Origin: Chryseobacterium sp. SN22
Lineage (GTDB): Bacteria > Bacteroidota > Bacteroidia > Flavobacteriales > Weeksellaceae
DNA: 64,000 bases
Assembly (NCBI RefSeq): GCF_008329705.1
Contig: NZ_VTSX01000022.1
Span: forward strand, 1-64,000
Direction of reading: 5' to 3'
Part shown: one piece after another, positions 26,686 to 35,028 of the stretch
Position numbering within the stretch: position 1 is the stretch's first letter
How the letters are laid out: every line of letters begins with the position of its first letter
Notes under the pieces: model-generated
What the model saw: the letters and a program-made list of their open reading frames with translations, nothing else
The model's database searches: none
What the model was told of the DNA's origin: nothing
Made by a program: the position numbers and the translations under genes

Positions 26686-27708
26686 TTAATCAGAAATTTT
26701 ATTTTTCTCCAGCCATTTCGGGTATTCTTTGCTGATCAGCTTCTGGGCAAAATCGCCGAACCAGCTGTAGCCGTTTCTGCGCTCTTCGGAAACTTCGTTG
26801 TAATTGTATTTGACGCTTCCGTCACGGTCTCCGAACAGCGGTCGGTTATCGTGAATGTCGTAAAACCTTGCCCAGATCACGGAGTTTTTGTTTTCTGCCA
26901 GAATCCTGACCGTTTTTCCATTCTGCTTGGCAATCTCGTAGCTGTAGCCTTCAATATCATGTTCCTGAAACCACTGAACGGCAGCTTTCACCGACTTTTC
27001 AATTTCCTGATTTACGGGCTGCATCATCAGGAATCGTACAATCCCCACAGATTCAGCGGTGGCGAGAGAAACCGGTTCAAATGCCCGGGCCTTCTCCGGC
27101 TGCAGGGTAATTTCGTTATACTGATCTGCCCAGATGGAAGGCTTTCCATTCTGCAGAACCTGTGTTTTTAGGATACATGCAATTCCTTTTTTCACGGCAT
27201 TCTTAGACTTCTGCTTTAATTTCTCATCAACGGCAGCAAAATCACTTTTTCCTTCGGCGACATTGTATAGAACCGTTAAAGCATTCACCATGGCATTGTC
27301 ATTAAAGGTCACCTGTTTCCTGTAGAGACTTGTATTCGGATAATATTGGGGAAATCCCCCGTTATCATACTGCATGGACAGAAGGTAACGGATTCCTTTT
27401 TCAGCCGCTTTCAGATAATCGGGATTTTCTGTTGCGGAATAAGCCTTTATCAGAGCGTTGATCTCACGGGAAGTCGCATTGTTATCGATGGTCGCATGGT
27501 CATCGCCGGTCGATTTTATTTTTCGCAGGAGGCTTTTATCAACCGGTAAGCTGTAATTAACCACCGATTTATCATCCAGCTGTTTGCCCCATCCGCCATT
27601 AGGCAGCTGATACAGCAGGATTTTTTCGGCCAGCGAATCTTTCTTTTCCTGGGCGGACATAGGTATCGTCCACAATCCCAGGACAAGGGCAGAGATATTC
27701 AGTTTCAT
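26686..27708 (-). CDS. Pectate lyase, PL10 (PelA-like)
   Basis: About 340 residues from ATG 27708; a start at 27732 would overlap the upstream gene. The signal peptide MKLNISALVLGLW ends at PMSAQ. PL10 motifs are LPNGGWGKQ near 35-43, QYDNGGFPQYYP near 113-124, VTFNDNAMVN near 133-142, SIWADQYNEITLQP, and ARAFEPVSL with likely catalytic Arg208. The fold is an (alpha/alpha)3 toroid, unlike the PL1 enzymes. It starts 7 bases after the DUF4861 gene ends, so the two form an operon. Confidence 0.9.
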   Translation of the reverse strand: MKLNISALVLGLWTIPMSAQEKKDSLAEKILLYQLPNGGWGKQLDDKSVVNYSLPVDKSLLRKIKSTGDDHATIDNNATSREINALIKAYSATENPDYLKAAEKGIRYLLSMQYDNGGFPQYYPNTSLYRKQVTFNDNAMVNALTVLYNVAEGKSDFAAVDEKLKQKSKNAVKKGIACILKTQVLQNGKPSIWADQYNEITLQPEKARAFEPVSLATAESVGIVRFLMMQPVNQEIEKSVKAAVQWFQEHDIEGYSYEIAKQNGKTVRILAENKNSVIWARFYDIHDNRPLFGDRDGSVKYNYNEVSEERRNGYSWFGDFAQKLISKEYPKWLEKNKISD

Positions 27709-27715
27709 GAGTTTA

Positions 27716-28894
27716 TTATTTAACTTTAACAATGAGAGGATGGCGGATGATCTCAGCCTGCTTTTTCAGTAGGTTTTCCCAATCCTGCTTCGTCCGGACC
27801 CGGCCGCTTTTCTGCCAGGCAAATCCGGCGTAATACACTAATTTTTTATGAGGTCCGGTGATGACCAGAAGGTTGCTTTCGTCCGGAACGTCCGACCTGA
27901 AAACGATTGATTTTTCAACGATATCTGGATCCATAACCAGCCCTTCGCCTACAAAAGCATCATCGATTTTTTCCCAGTGGAGATAATATCCGTTCTTATC
28001 ATTTAACAGAGCTTCGCCCTCGTTCTTGTGCAGGGTAATTCCTACCGCATAGTTCGGGACCGGCCTGTCAGATTCAAAATCCGATTCAAATCTTGAAAAA
28101 TCTGATCCGAGATCTAATGAAATTCTTTTGGTCTCTTTCACCCCAAAATCACTCCACGGTTGGTAAATCAGTTCAAAAACGGTCCGCAAAGGGCCTTCGG
28201 CAATGGTTTTGGAGGAAACGAAATTCCGGGAGACCTGAAGCTTCCTGTTTACCCATATTCCGATACCGCCTGTTCCTCGGCTGTTTCCGACATGGTAAGG
28301 ATCATACCCCTCGCCTCTTGAGTCTCTATGGTAATACATCGGGTCCGTAAGATAACCTTTGTACCATTTGTTGATGACCGGCAGTTCGGTTCTCTTCAGC
28401 CATATATCGACACCGCTGGAGAGCGTGCTGCTTTTTATTCCCTGCAAGGCTTCCTGCTGGCCTTTCGGGCCGTACACCCGGAAGGCTACCCGGTCATTTT
28501 CCCAGGCATAATCATCTGCCCTTTCCGGAACAAGCCTGGAATAAGCAGAAACTTCAGAATTCGGAATCCCGGTCTTAGGGTCTGCAAGAATGTTATAAAC
28601 AGCTGTCTTCCCTGCATCTACCGTTGCCTGGAAAAGCAGTTCATCACTTTTACCGTCGCCATTGTTATCTACCCACTGTATGATGAGAGGATTTCCTTTC
28701 ATATCCTTCATCCTTAAATCGGCTTCCTTATTCTCCATTAAAAATGATTTCAACTGAGAAATTGGAATACCCACCACTTCCTTTCTGGAAAAATGTAAAG
28801 GATTATTTACCTGGACCATTTTCTGCGCACTGATGAACTTTATGCAACCGATTGCACAAGTAATGCCCAAAAAAGAATTTTTAACTGTAATCAT
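27716..28894 (-). CDS. DUF4861 family secreted protein (long form)
   Basis: About 392 residues from ATG 28894, which gives a signal peptide MITVKNSFLG ending near FISAQ; an in-frame ATG at 28921 is possible. The N-terminal part (MVQVNNPLHFSRKEVVGIP, DNNGDGKSDELLFQ) resembles a beta-sandwich domain with a Ca-like DNNGDGKSD loop and is absent from the short form at 14817. The C-terminal part has AFRVYGPKG, YYHRDSRGEGYDPYHVG, GTGGIGIWV and EGPLRTVFEL. It is paired with a PL10 lyase. Function unknown; a carbohydrate-active role is inferred. An operator-like palindrome lies in its signal-peptide codons (28843-28856). Confidence 0.75.
   Translation of the reverse strand: MITVKNSFLGITCAIGCIKFISAQKMVQVNNPLHFSRKEVVGIPISQLKSFLMENKEADLRMKDMKGNPLIIQWVDNNGDGKSDELLFQATVDAGKTAVYNILADPKTGIPNSEVSAYSRLVPERADDYAWENDRVAFRVYGPKGQQEALQGIKSSTLSSGVDIWLKRTELPVINKWYKGYLTDPMYYHRDSRGEGYDPYHVGNSRGTGGIGIWVNRKLQVSRNFVSSKTIAEGPLRTVFELIYQPWSDFGVKETKRISLDLGSDFSRFESDFESDRPVPNYAVGITLHKNEGEALLNDKNGYYLHWEKIDDAFVGEGLVMDPDIVEKSIVFRSDVPDESNLLVITGPHKKLVYYAGFAWQKSGRVRTKQDWENLLKKQAEIIRHPLIVKVK
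28843..28856. promoter_or_regulatory. Operator-like palindrome inside the DUF4861 start region
   Basis: TGCAACCGATTGCA differs by one base in the 12-base core from GCAATCGATTGC before susC. It lies about 40-50 bases inside the coding region of the DUF4861-PL10 operon. A similar one-mismatch word occurs inside holA (53288-53299), so chance is possible. Confidence 0.35.
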
Positions 28895-29205
28895 AATTGT
28901 ATCAGCTGGGTTCGTCTTCAAAAGTAATAAAAATAAAACAACCGCGCATTATTATTTGTTCTTCTTTTTTTTAGCATTTTTTCCGAAGAATACATTGGAA
29001 TATCACCTTCCCGGAGATATATTTGGTGAGGCCGGGAAATTCAGACTGTTCAGATAATATTTCTTATCATCCAATATATCTGAAAAATTCCTGCAGTATG
29101 ATGCTGCAGGAATTTTTGTATCAATACCTCTATTGAATGAGTAAGGATATCAATCATACCAAAATATGGGATGGTATCCAGCATAATCCGGCAAGTCTCT
29201 GCCTT
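28895..29205. other. Spacer upstream of the DUF4861-PL10 operon
   Basis: No gene. It holds the AT-rich promoter region of the DUF4861 gene and, at 29083-29117, the terminator of the reductase gene that ends at 29206. Confidence 0.55.
29083..29117 (-). terminator. Terminator of the PRISE-like reductase gene
   Basis: AAAAATTCCTGCAG pairs perfectly with CTGCAGGAATTTTT (14 base pairs, 7-base loop). On the minus strand it is followed by a T-rich stretch. Confidence 0.75.
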
Positions 29206-30273
29206 TTAAGGGATGATTTTTTCCGCTTTCAATTTCTCAAATAAACTGATGAAAGAATTTTCCGTGCTCTCAAAAGCCGTAAAGCCATACATTCTGCTTT
29301 TCGACATATCGGTCATAACTTCCAGCGGCCTTCCCAGGTCCAGATCCGTATGCCAGGCCGAACTGAGGCGGTTCAGGTTCTCTTCCTTCAAGTTATATTT
29401 TTGCGAAATCACAGTCCATATTTCCTGCTTGTTTTCCATTTCTTTTTCCAGCGGCCTGGCCGAACCGTTGTAACCGTCGGCTTCAATTCCGAAATAGCCG
29501 GCTATTCTTTGCCATAGCCATTTCCATCGGAATACATCACCATTCGTTACATTAAACGCCTGGTTTTTTGCTTCATCCGTGGAAGACGCCCAGATCAGCT
29601 GTCTGGCCAGGATTTTTGCATCCGTGACATCCGACAGTCCGTTCCATTGGGCTTCAGAACCCGGCCAGGTAAATTTGGCTCCCGTTTCCTTACAAATGCT
29701 GGCATACACTGCCAGAGTGATTCCCATATTCATCAGGTTGCCAATGGCATATCCTATCACAGTATGAGGCCGGTGGATGCTCCAGGAGAAGCCGTCCCTG
29801 TCCGCTGCTGCGTAGACCTCATCTTCCTGAGCATAGTAGAAATTGGGATATTCCAGCCTAGGGTGCTCTTCCCTTACCGGAGTTTCGGGTAAGATTCCTG
29901 CTTTGACATACGCTTCAAATGGCCCCAGATAATGTTTCAGCCCGGTAACCAACGCTACATGCCGAACCGATTTTTTTGGAGACAGGGCATGTAGAAGGTT
30001 CCTCACCATGGCCCTGTTCGTGCGGATGTTTTCTTCTTCGGTATCTTTCCGCATCCACGTGGTAAAGAAAACGTGGGTCGGCGCAATATCTTTCAGGGCT
30101 TCCGATAAACTTTCCGGGTCCAGCAGATCCGCCTTTACCGGCTGTAATCCTGCCACGGACGCAGGGTGGTTTCTTGCCAGCCCATATGTTATCCAGTTCT
30201 GCGCAATCAGTTCATCCGCGAGATTGCTGCCCGTAATTCCGGTTGAACCAACAACCAATGCTATATTTTTCAT
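29206..30273 (-). CDS. Atypical SDR of the PRISE type
   Basis: About 355 residues from ATG 30273, where the NAD(P)-binding motif VVGSTGITGSNLAD begins at residue 7. NFYYAQEDEVYAAADRDG and FSWSIHRPHTVIGY match the progesterone 5-beta-reductase/iridoid synthase (PRISE) group, enzymes that reduce alpha,beta-unsaturated carbonyls. The usual YxxxK of classical SDRs is not evident, as expected for this group. It lies 101 bases downstream of a Crp-like regulator on the same strand. Substrate unknown; detoxification of enones is a reasonable guess. Confidence 0.8.
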   Translation of the reverse strand: MKNIALVVGSTGITGSNLADELIAQNWITYGLARNHPASVAGLQPVKADLLDPESLSEALKDIAPTHVFFTTWMRKDTEEENIRTNRAMVRNLLHALSPKKSVRHVALVTGLKHYLGPFEAYVKAGILPETPVREEHPRLEYPNFYYAQEDEVYAAADRDGFSWSIHRPHTVIGYAIGNLMNMGITLAVYASICKETGAKFTWPGSEAQWNGLSDVTDAKILARQLIWASSTDEAKNQAFNVTNGDVFRWKWLWQRIAGYFGIEADGYNGSARPLEKEMENKQEIWTVISQKYNLKEENLNRLSSAWHTDLDLGRPLEVMTDMSKSRMYGFTAFESTENSFISLFEKLKAEKIIP

Positions 30274-30374
30274 AATACTGTTTTTTGTTAAACAACCTGT
30301 TGATATAACAAAAATAAGCACCGGATAACCGTAAAAAACTTGACGGAGATCAAGAGTTTAAAAAGACGTAAGGA

Positions 30375-30953
30375 CTACTGAAATAAGAGTTTCTTCCGGA
30401 TCCTGCTCACCGTCTCCGGGCTCAGTCCCAAATACGAGGCGATAAGGGTATGCGGTATTCTTTTCGCAATCTCAGGATTGCTTTGGACCAGGGACAGATA
30501 CTTTTCCTCAGCGGTCGATTTGTTGGAATTCATCAGCCGCCGGTCTTTCGTCACCAGGCTGTTCTGGTACAAAATCCTGAAGTACCGGTCCATCAGAGGG
30601 ATCTTAAGCATTAACCGTTCATAATTCTCAAAACTGATCAGAAGCAGCTCGGAATCTTCAATGGCGTCAATATTCAGCAGGGCTTTTTCCCGATTGATGA
30701 AACTGTTGAAATCCGAGATCCACCAGCCTTCAAAAGCAAAAAAGCTGATCCGGTCCTGCCCTTTTTCGTCGCTCATAAAGGACTTCAGAATACCGCGGCT
30801 CACAAAGGCGAAGTAATTGCAGACTTCCCCCTCCCGTAACAAAAACTGTTTTTTTTCAAGCTTTTTATAAACGAAAAAGGTTTTCAGCAATGCAGCATCC
30901 TGCTCGCTCAGATCTACTTTCTGCCGGATATGTTTTATTAGGATCCTGAACAT
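30375..30953 (-). CDS. Crp/Fnr-family transcriptional regulator
   Basis: A 192-residue regulator. Residues 1-115 form a cyclic-nucleotide-binding jelly roll (LLREGEVCNYFAFVSRGIL), and the C-terminus has a winged helix with IASYLGLSPETVSRIRKK. The N-terminal pocket lacks the full cAMP-binding signature, as is common in this flavobacterial group. It is probably autoregulated and controls the reductase downstream: an inverted repeat TACGG-CAATTA-CCGTA lies about 45 bases before its start and a related word is found before the reductase. Confidence 0.88.
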   Translation of the reverse strand: MFRILIKHIRQKVDLSEQDAALLKTFFVYKKLEKKQFLLREGEVCNYFAFVSRGILKSFMSDEKGQDRISFFAFEGWWISDFNSFINREKALLNIDAIEDSELLLISFENYERLMLKIPLMDRYFRILYQNSLVTKDRRLMNSNKSTAEEKYLSLVQSNPEIAKRIPHTLIASYLGLSPETVSRIRKKLLFQ

Positions 30954-30995
30954 ACTGTGTTATCTATAATCAATAATCGAATTTAAGTATTGCTA

Positions 30996-31011
30996 TACGG
31001 CAATTACCGTA
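30996..31011. promoter_or_regulatory. Inverted repeat upstream of the Crp-like gene
   Basis: TACGG, six bases, CCGTA, about 45 bases before the regulator start at 30953. A related ACCGGATAACCGTA lies at 30320-30333 before the reductase. Possible binding site of the regulator. Confidence 0.4.
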
Positions 31012-31285
31012 CGACCAACTTATGCATTAATCACAGCAAAGTTACGTTAAATTGAAATCCGATCCATAATCCTGAACCGATTATTCTGCTATATCAGTAC
31101 GATATTACGATGTCATCAGGAACTCGAAATAATAACTCCCATTTTTTTGAATTATAAGTTATTGGGAATGATCAAATTCAAAACCAGATGTTGTCGTTTT
31201 CCGAAATTGCAGGAACGTTTTGATGCTGAATCCTAAATCGGGATTAAAAGATCCCACAGGTTACGCAGATTTTCACAGATGATGG

Positions 31286-31309
31286 TTTGGCTTTAAATCC
31301 GCTCAGCCA
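31286..31309. repeat. Dispersed palindromic repeat (copy G)
   Basis: TTTGGCTTTAAATCCGCTCAGCCA, a degenerate copy of the GTGGCTTCG...CTCAGCC family with GGCT and AGCC arms. Confidence 0.45.
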
Positions 31310-31844
31310 TCGGATTGTCGTTCCTTAAGCATGAAGTGAAAAAGAATAACCGCAGAAATTCCAACACTCTTTTGTTACCCTGTAGGAATTTCATATTTGT
31401 ATATATAAAAAACTCACCAATGATTTCAAGTAAAATTTATTAGGTCCTCATTGAATTTGTTCAGGAATCTAGACACTTTATCACTTCTGATAAAATGAAG
31501 TGCTCACTACAAAAGCACGCGATAAGCTTGAGAAGAATTTAAGAAATATTATTTAGTAAGAAAGACCTAAATGTTGATCAGTCGGATATTACTTTATCAA
31601 ACAGATTAAAATAAATTTAAATATTAACATACTATATACAACTACCATATACTGCTAATCGGCAGCTTAATGTTGTAAAACGCTTCTATTTCAGCTTTAA
31701 TAAATTCCGAAAGGCTGTTTTTAGAGGTAAGCATAACAATTGTTTATCGGGGAATTAATAATCCACGAGACGGAAGCGATTCTATCATGACAGGCATCAA
31801 TTGTTTACTGACCCATCCATTTCATCTTATGTTTTCACCCTGTC

Positions 31845-31886
31845 CTTCATAGAAAAAGACCGTCGTAACGGTCTTTTTCTATGAAG
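31845..31886 (-). terminator. Terminator of the catalase gene
   Basis: A perfect 19-base-pair stem (arm CTTCATAGAAAAAGACCGT) with a 4-base loop CGTA, 29 bases beyond the catalase stop. The T-rich arm gives a U tract on the minus strand. Confidence 0.85.
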
Positions 31887-31914
31887 TATTAGATAGTTTG
31901 AATGATAGAAAACT

Positions 31915-34056
31915 CTATGCAGGATTGTTCCGTTCCGCTTCCAGTTCCCATACCCTGTGGTTGGCAACCGCTTTTATGAAAGCATCGTCGGCATTCTGCT
32001 GGTCCGGACTGATGATCGCAGGATCTTCATGCTTTTTACTGCCCACGTTGCTCTGCTTCAGGATTTCCTCGGTTCCGCTTCCGAAACAGATGGCCTTGCA
32101 GTGCTTGTAAGCTTCATTTACAAACAGAAGAGTTCCCGGCCTGTTTTCTTCATCCAACAGGTTCTCAGCCGATTTCTTCCCTGCAGCGATATATAATGCA
32201 TCAAAACATACACTGGCCGTGCTGGTCAGCGAGTGCTTCGGTGTGAAAGTAGTCCCGTCATCGGCAGTAACCGGCGAAAGGCTTCCGGCAATCACCTGGA
32301 CCATAGCTCCTTTTCCTTCCAGTTTCGACTTTAAGGCATTCACCTCAGCGGCATTTACGCCGTCTTCCATGATGAAACCGATGATCCTGCTTTCAATGGA
32401 ATCCTTTACGGTATTTTTCATGCTTAAAGCTTCGGAGCTTTTTGTATTTGGCTCCCTTTCTTCGCTTTGAAGCGTTTTCGGATCTGCATCCGCAGGGATA
32501 CTTCCGTTCGGCTGTTCCAGTTTAGTTACCTGAACCCCGACTTTTTTAGCTACTTTATTTGCCAGGTCTTTATCGATAAATGCCAGCTGGCCCACTACCC
32601 TTTCCCGGATGGCAGGGATTGTTACTTTAGAAAGTTCAAAGATCAGTGCGTTCTGCAAATGCTTCTGCTCCGGAACCGACTGGCTGTTGTAGAACAGTTT
32701 GGCCTGTGAGTAATGATCGACGAAACTTTTGCTTCTCGCCCGGATCTTTTTCCCGTCGATGCGTTCTTCCTGGGTGGCAAAACCTCCGTCTTTCATCATT
32801 GCCTGGAACGGACAGCCGCCGCCCATGGAATTCGGTTCGTAGCTCACTTTGCCTTTTACGATCTGCTGACGCATGTGGCCGTCCCGCTGGTTGTTGTGAA
32901 CGGTATTGATGGACCGGTTGATCGGGATTTCGTGGAAATTAGGCGATCCCAGTCTTGATAATTGGGTATCGGTATAGGAAAACAATCTTCCCTGCAACAG
33001 CGGATCGTTGGAGAAATCGATGCCCGGTACCAGATGCCCCGGGTGGAACGCGATCTGCTCCGTTTCCGCAAAGAAATTATCAGGATTACGGTTAAGGGTG
33101 AGTGTTCCCACCAGTTCTACAGGTACTTCCTCCTCTGGAATCAGTTTTGTAGGGTCGAGCAGATCGAAATCAAATTTATGTTCATCTTCTTCGGGAATAA
33201 TCTGTACGCCGAAGTCCCATTCCGGAAATGCTCCGTTTTCAATGGCTTCCCAAAGGTCCCTCCTGTGAAAATCCGAATCTTTACCGGAGATCTTGGTCGC
33301 CTCATCCCAGGCAACCGAATGGACTCCCAGTTTCGGCTTGAAGTGGAATTTCACGAAATGCATCTTTCCTTCATCATTAACGAATTTAAAGGTATGCACC
33401 CCGAATCCCTCCATCATCCGGTAACTTCTCGGGATGGCCCGGTCGCTCATCGCCCACATGATCATGTGCATGCTCTCCGGCATCAGGGAAATGAAATCCC
33501 AGAAGGTATCGTGTGCAGAAGCCGCCTGCGGAATCTGGTTATCCGGCTCGGGCTTTACGGCATGAACCAGATCCGGAAACTTGATGGCATCCTGGATAAA
33601 GAATACCGGAATATTGTTTCCTACGAGGTCATAGTTGCCTTCTTCGGTATAAAACTTGACGGCAAATCCTCTGACGTCCCGGGCCAGGTCTGTACTGCCC
33701 GCGCTTCCTGCTACGGTAGAGAACCGTACGAAAACCGGGGTTTCCTTTCCTTCTTCGGATAAAAATTTGGCTTTGGTATATTTCGCTAAGCTTTTAGTCA
33801 GCTTAAAAGTTCCGTGTGCACCTGAGCCCCGCGCGTGAACGATTCTTTCAGGGATTCTTTCGTGGTCAAAATGGGTAATTTTTTCTCTCAGAATAAAATC
33901 CTCCAGCAGGCTGGGTCCTCTTTCGCCCGCTTTCAGGGAATCCTGGTTGTTGTTGATTTTTAATCCTTGGTTCGTAGTCAGTGCCGCTCCGGAATTATCG
34001 GTAGTATGATCCTGAAGCTGATTTAATTTTTCGTCTGAAAAATTTTTATTTTCCAT
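31915..34056 (-). CDS. katE: Large-subunit catalase (HPII type)
   Basis: About 713 residues from ATG 34056; an earlier start at 34104 adds an unlikely leader. It breaks down hydrogen peroxide in the cytoplasm. Essential His74 lies in RIVHARGSGAHG, the conserved Asn in LVGNNIPVFF near 147, and the haem-ligating Tyr in RLFSYTDTQLSRLG. The C-terminal 150 residues form the flavodoxin/GATase-like domain of clade 2 catalases (SRIIGFIMEDGVNAAEV, LYIAAG, FGSGTEEIL). Its promoter region carries repeated TACGGTT words. It is a single-gene unit. Confidence 0.95.
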   Translation of the reverse strand: MENKNFSDEKLNQLQDHTTDNSGAALTTNQGLKINNNQDSLKAGERGPSLLEDFILREKITHFDHERIPERIVHARGSGAHGTFKLTKSLAKYTKAKFLSEEGKETPVFVRFSTVAGSAGSTDLARDVRGFAVKFYTEEGNYDLVGNNIPVFFIQDAIKFPDLVHAVKPEPDNQIPQAASAHDTFWDFISLMPESMHMIMWAMSDRAIPRSYRMMEGFGVHTFKFVNDEGKMHFVKFHFKPKLGVHSVAWDEATKISGKDSDFHRRDLWEAIENGAFPEWDFGVQIIPEEDEHKFDFDLLDPTKLIPEEEVPVELVGTLTLNRNPDNFFAETEQIAFHPGHLVPGIDFSNDPLLQGRLFSYTDTQLSRLGSPNFHEIPINRSINTVHNNQRDGHMRQQIVKGKVSYEPNSMGGGCPFQAMMKDGGFATQEERIDGKKIRARSKSFVDHYSQAKLFYNSQSVPEQKHLQNALIFELSKVTIPAIRERVVGQLAFIDKDLANKVAKKVGVQVTKLEQPNGSIPADADPKTLQSEEREPNTKSSEALSMKNTVKDSIESRIIGFIMEDGVNAAEVNALKSKLEGKGAMVQVIAGSLSPVTADDGTTFTPKHSLTSTASVCFDALYIAAGKKSAENLLDEENRPGTLLFVNEAYKHCKAICFGSGTEEILKQSNVGSKKHEDPAIISPDQQNADDAFIKAVANHRVWELEAERNNPA

Positions 34057-34350
34057 AATATAATAATTTGTTGTGATTAGAGGTCGGCGATGATGGAACA
34101 ACAATTATACCCCTTTACCGCACGGCACTGTAATTAATAACCATTATAAATAATTATCCCGCGAAAATGCGGTTGCGTACGGTTTTTATTGTTGTTAATT
34201 TACGGTTTTTACGGTTAAAAAACACAGCTCTGATTTGTCGGTAAACGACACGGATTCATGCATAAATCATGAATTATTAATCAGTTGATGCTGCCCGGCT
34301 TTCTTATGGCATTTCTATTGCAGCTGATTGGTATATTTAATTGAATTCCT
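34057..34350. promoter_or_regulatory. Divergent promoter region of catalase and a lipoprotein gene
   Basis: TACGGTTTTTA occurs at 34178-34188 and 34201-34211, and TACGGTTAAAA follows at 34210. Such spaced direct repeats upstream of a stress gene suggest a regulator site. No regulator is adjacent. Confidence 0.35.
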
Positions 34351-34788
34351 ATGAAAAAACTGATTTTAACCGCTGTATGTATGATTTCGCTTTCGGCCTG
34401 TAATAAAACGGGCCCAACCACTACCGGAAACGCCGTCAACCCTGAACAAAAAGCAACAGGAGCCGATAAGGACGATCACGGATGCATGGCTTCCGCAGGG
34501 CAGACCTGGAGCGAACTGAAACAGAACTGCATCCAGGTTTTTAATGAAGGGTTCCGCCTCAATCCCGTAAACCCTCCGAAAAACGCCGCCGTCATCAGTG
34601 CATTTGTTCTGATGAGTGATGACCAGAAAAAACTGGAGCTATTTCTCCCGGATGAAGACGATCATGAAACGGCTATTCTGAACAAGGATGGCAAAGGGAT
34701 GTATGAAAACGACGAATACAAGTATGATCCGGAGAAGTCTATTCTTTATGTAAATGGGGTTGAGAAGTATAAGGGGAATGTGGAGTGA
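34351..34788 (+). CDS. Hypothetical lipoprotein
   Basis: A 145-residue protein with lipobox SLSAC, lipidated Cys17. The mature part begins with a Thr/Gly-rich linker and a conserved-looking DDHGCMASAGQTWSEL with a Cys, then EDDHETAILNKDG. I recognise no family. It faces away from the catalase gene and ends before a hairpin at 34846-34872. Confidence 0.75.
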   Translation: MKKLILTAVCMISLSACNKTGPTTTGNAVNPEQKATGADKDDHGCMASAGQTWSELKQNCIQVFNEGFRLNPVNPPKNAAVISAFVLMSDDQKKLELFLPDEDDHETAILNKDGKGMYENDEYKYDPEKSILYVNGVEKYKGNVE

Positions 34789-34845
34789 TGGCACATCAAT
34801 TGTGTCCTGCTTATTACCACTCACATCAATATTTTTTAAAAAATA

Positions 34846-34872
34846 AAATCCACAGCTTCAGGTTGTGGATTT
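34846..34872 (+). terminator. Terminator after the lipoprotein gene
   Basis: AAATCCACA, 9-base loop, TGTGGATTT, followed by GTTTTATC; 58 bases after the stop codon. Confidence 0.7.
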
Positions 34873-35028
34873 GTTTTATCATATGATGAGCCATATTCTT
34901 TTTAAACCAGCCCACCCCGCATAAATAAAACAGTTTATTTCTGTATGATAAATATTGTCCTTAACAGCCGATTTTAGACAGGAATTCTCCGATAATTTGT
35001 TACTTTGCAAGGAGACCGATCATACGTT

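Larger units (their letters stand above)
30954..31914. other. Gene-free 961-base region
   Basis: No frame of convincing length or composition in either strand. It contains the TACGG inverted repeat (30996-31011), a palindromic repeat copy (31286-31309), AT-rich sequence with stop codons in all frames, and the catalase terminator (31845-31886). It may hold a decayed gene or a small RNA, but nothing recognisable remains. Confidence 0.55.

Noticed and set aside
31380-31640. Possible transposase or integrase remnant
   Set aside because: Stops in all frames and no motif; cannot be supported from sequence alone.
32962-33762. 266-codon frame antisense to catalase
   Set aside because: The catalase frame has all family motifs; the antisense frame shows no recognisable domain.
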